Source: GCA-2719315 sp964448645
GTDB taxonomy: Bacteria > Bacteroidota > Bacteroidia > Flavobacteriales > Flavobacteriaceae
Length of the DNA stretch: 13,891 nt
Reading direction: 5' to 3'
NCBI GenBank assembly: GCA_964448645.1
Contig: CAYUZY010000051.1
Location: forward strand, 1-13,891
The notes beneath the pieces are model-generated. The model searched no databases and was not told the DNA's origin. It saw nothing but the letters and a program-made list of their open reading frames with translations. The translations under genes were made by a program, and so were the position numbers. This document shows positions 13,432 through 13,891 of this stretch, in pieces (positions within the stretch are counted from its first letter, which is position 1; the number at the start of each line of letters is the position of its first letter).

Positions 13432-13891
13432 TTAATCAAGCTTTCCCATTGATTTTGCAACTAACATAGAAACCGTTGCGTCTCCAGTAATATTTGTAAT
13501 TGTTCTACACATGTCAAGCGGTCTGTCAACAGCAAAGATTAATGCTAAACCTGCCTCTGGAATTCCTGCCTGACCTAAAACTATTACAAGCATAATCATC
13601 CCAGCGCTAGGAACAGCAGCAGCTCCAATTGAAGCAAGACTTGCAGTAACTATTATGCCTAATTGTGTTGAAATTGACAAGTCCATGCCAAAAGCTTGAG
13701 CAATAAATACTGCTGCTACTGCCTGATATATACTTGTGCCATCCATGTTTATAGTAGCTCCAATAGGAAGAACAAAACTCGAAACTTCTTTATCAACCCC
13801 TAAATGGTTTTCTACTCTTTCCATAGTGACAGGAAGAGTTGCTGCACTTGAACTTGTTGAAAATGCTACAAGTTGGGCGGGAGATATACCT
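13432..13891 (-). CDS. Sodium:dicarboxylate/acidic amino acid symporter (DAACS, GltP/DctA-like), C-terminal part
   Basis: The frame is open to the window edge, so the N-terminal half lies outside; 152 residues are present. They cover the transport core: the serine-rich hairpin SPAQLVAFSTSSSAATLPVT, the NMDGTSIYQ sodium-binding segment of TM7, the second hairpin ASIGAAAVPSAGMIM, and TM8 with DRPLDMCRTITNITGD. In TM8 the family residues Asp, Asp, Arg, Thr and Asn (DxxxDxxRTxxN) are all kept. The arginine that binds the side-chain carboxylate of aspartate, glutamate or dicarboxylates is present, so an acidic substrate is expected, not a neutral amino acid or a sugar. It is the first gene seen of the operon, 6 nt before the SDR gene. 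Its G+C content is clearly higher than that of genes downstream, partly because it is rich in Ala and Gly. Confidence 0.92.
   Translation of the reverse strand, partial: GISPAQLVAFSTSSSAATLPVTMERVENHLGVDKEVSSFVLPIGATINMDGTSIYQAVAAVFIAQAFGMDLSISTQLGIIVTASLASIGAAAVPSAGMIMLVIVLGQAGIPEAGLALIFAVDRPLDMCRTITNITGDATVSMLVAKSMGKLD

Noticed and set aside
1..13891. CRISPR array, insertion sequence, phage or defence genes, tRNA/rRNA
   Set aside because: No regularly spaced repeats, transposase or integrase motifs, toxin-antitoxin pairs or structural RNA signatures were seen on either strand.

Overview
The window looks like chromosomal DNA of a low-GC member of the Bacteroidota, most likely a marine or aquatic Flavobacteriia-type bacterium. 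The support is strong A+T richness, starts without Shine-Dalgarno sequences, a TAnnTTTG promoter element, several protein families common in that phylum (a DUF2911 membrane protein, a secreted DinB-like protein, a Bacteroidota-style M1 peptidase) and tightly packed genes with TAATG and ATGA junctions. It is a scaffold: ten Ns at 3296-3305 join two contigs inside a YbjQ-family gene. No exact taxon can be assigned from the sequence alone.

Left part (1-6215), mixed housekeeping genes. The 3' part of an M1 metallopeptidase gene (1-1182) is followed by a reverse-strand DUF4242 gene (1219-1503) bracketed by a 16-bp direct repeat. A forward run then begins just after a TATATTTG element: DUF2911 protein, membrane-anchored amidohydrolase (TTG start abutting the previous stop), YbjQ-family protein and a previously untracked 35-residue membrane micropeptide (3569-3676). 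A secreted DinB-like protein is convergent with it. A second forward pair encodes an SUI1/eIF1-like factor and a uridine-phosphorylase-like enzyme, coupled by TAATG. Uracil-DNA glycosylase (5550-6215) lies tail to tail with it.

Right part (6230-13891), a reverse-strand catabolic operon. In transcription order: acidic amino acid/dicarboxylate symporter (5' end outside the window), SDR, FAH-family hydrolase, sugar lactonase, a 56-nt gap, second SDR, sugar mutarotase, FMN-dependent L-lactate-type dehydrogenase, DHDPS-family lyase, ketoglutarate-semialdehyde-type aldehyde dehydrogenase, and ung 14 nt further on. Read as a pathway, this is the non-phosphorylative L-fucose (or L-rhamnose) route: mutarotation, oxidation to the lactone, hydrolysis to the aldonate, dehydration (enzyme not in the window), oxidation at C4, hydrolysis to pyruvate plus L-lactate, and oxidation of lactate to pyruvate. 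L-fucose fits a bacterium feeding on algal polysaccharide, but the sugar is an inference.

The most interesting points are: the DHDPS/KGSADH pair added to a pathway that is already complete without it, which suggests a second outlet or a second substrate; the loss of the catalytic lysine (YxxxK to YxxxN) in the SDR placed to be the sugar dehydrogenase; the dicarboxylate-type symporter in place of a sugar porter; and the micropeptide coupled to YbjQ. No CRISPR array, insertion sequence, phage gene, tRNA or rRNA was seen, and no gene-free stretch exceeds 300 bases.
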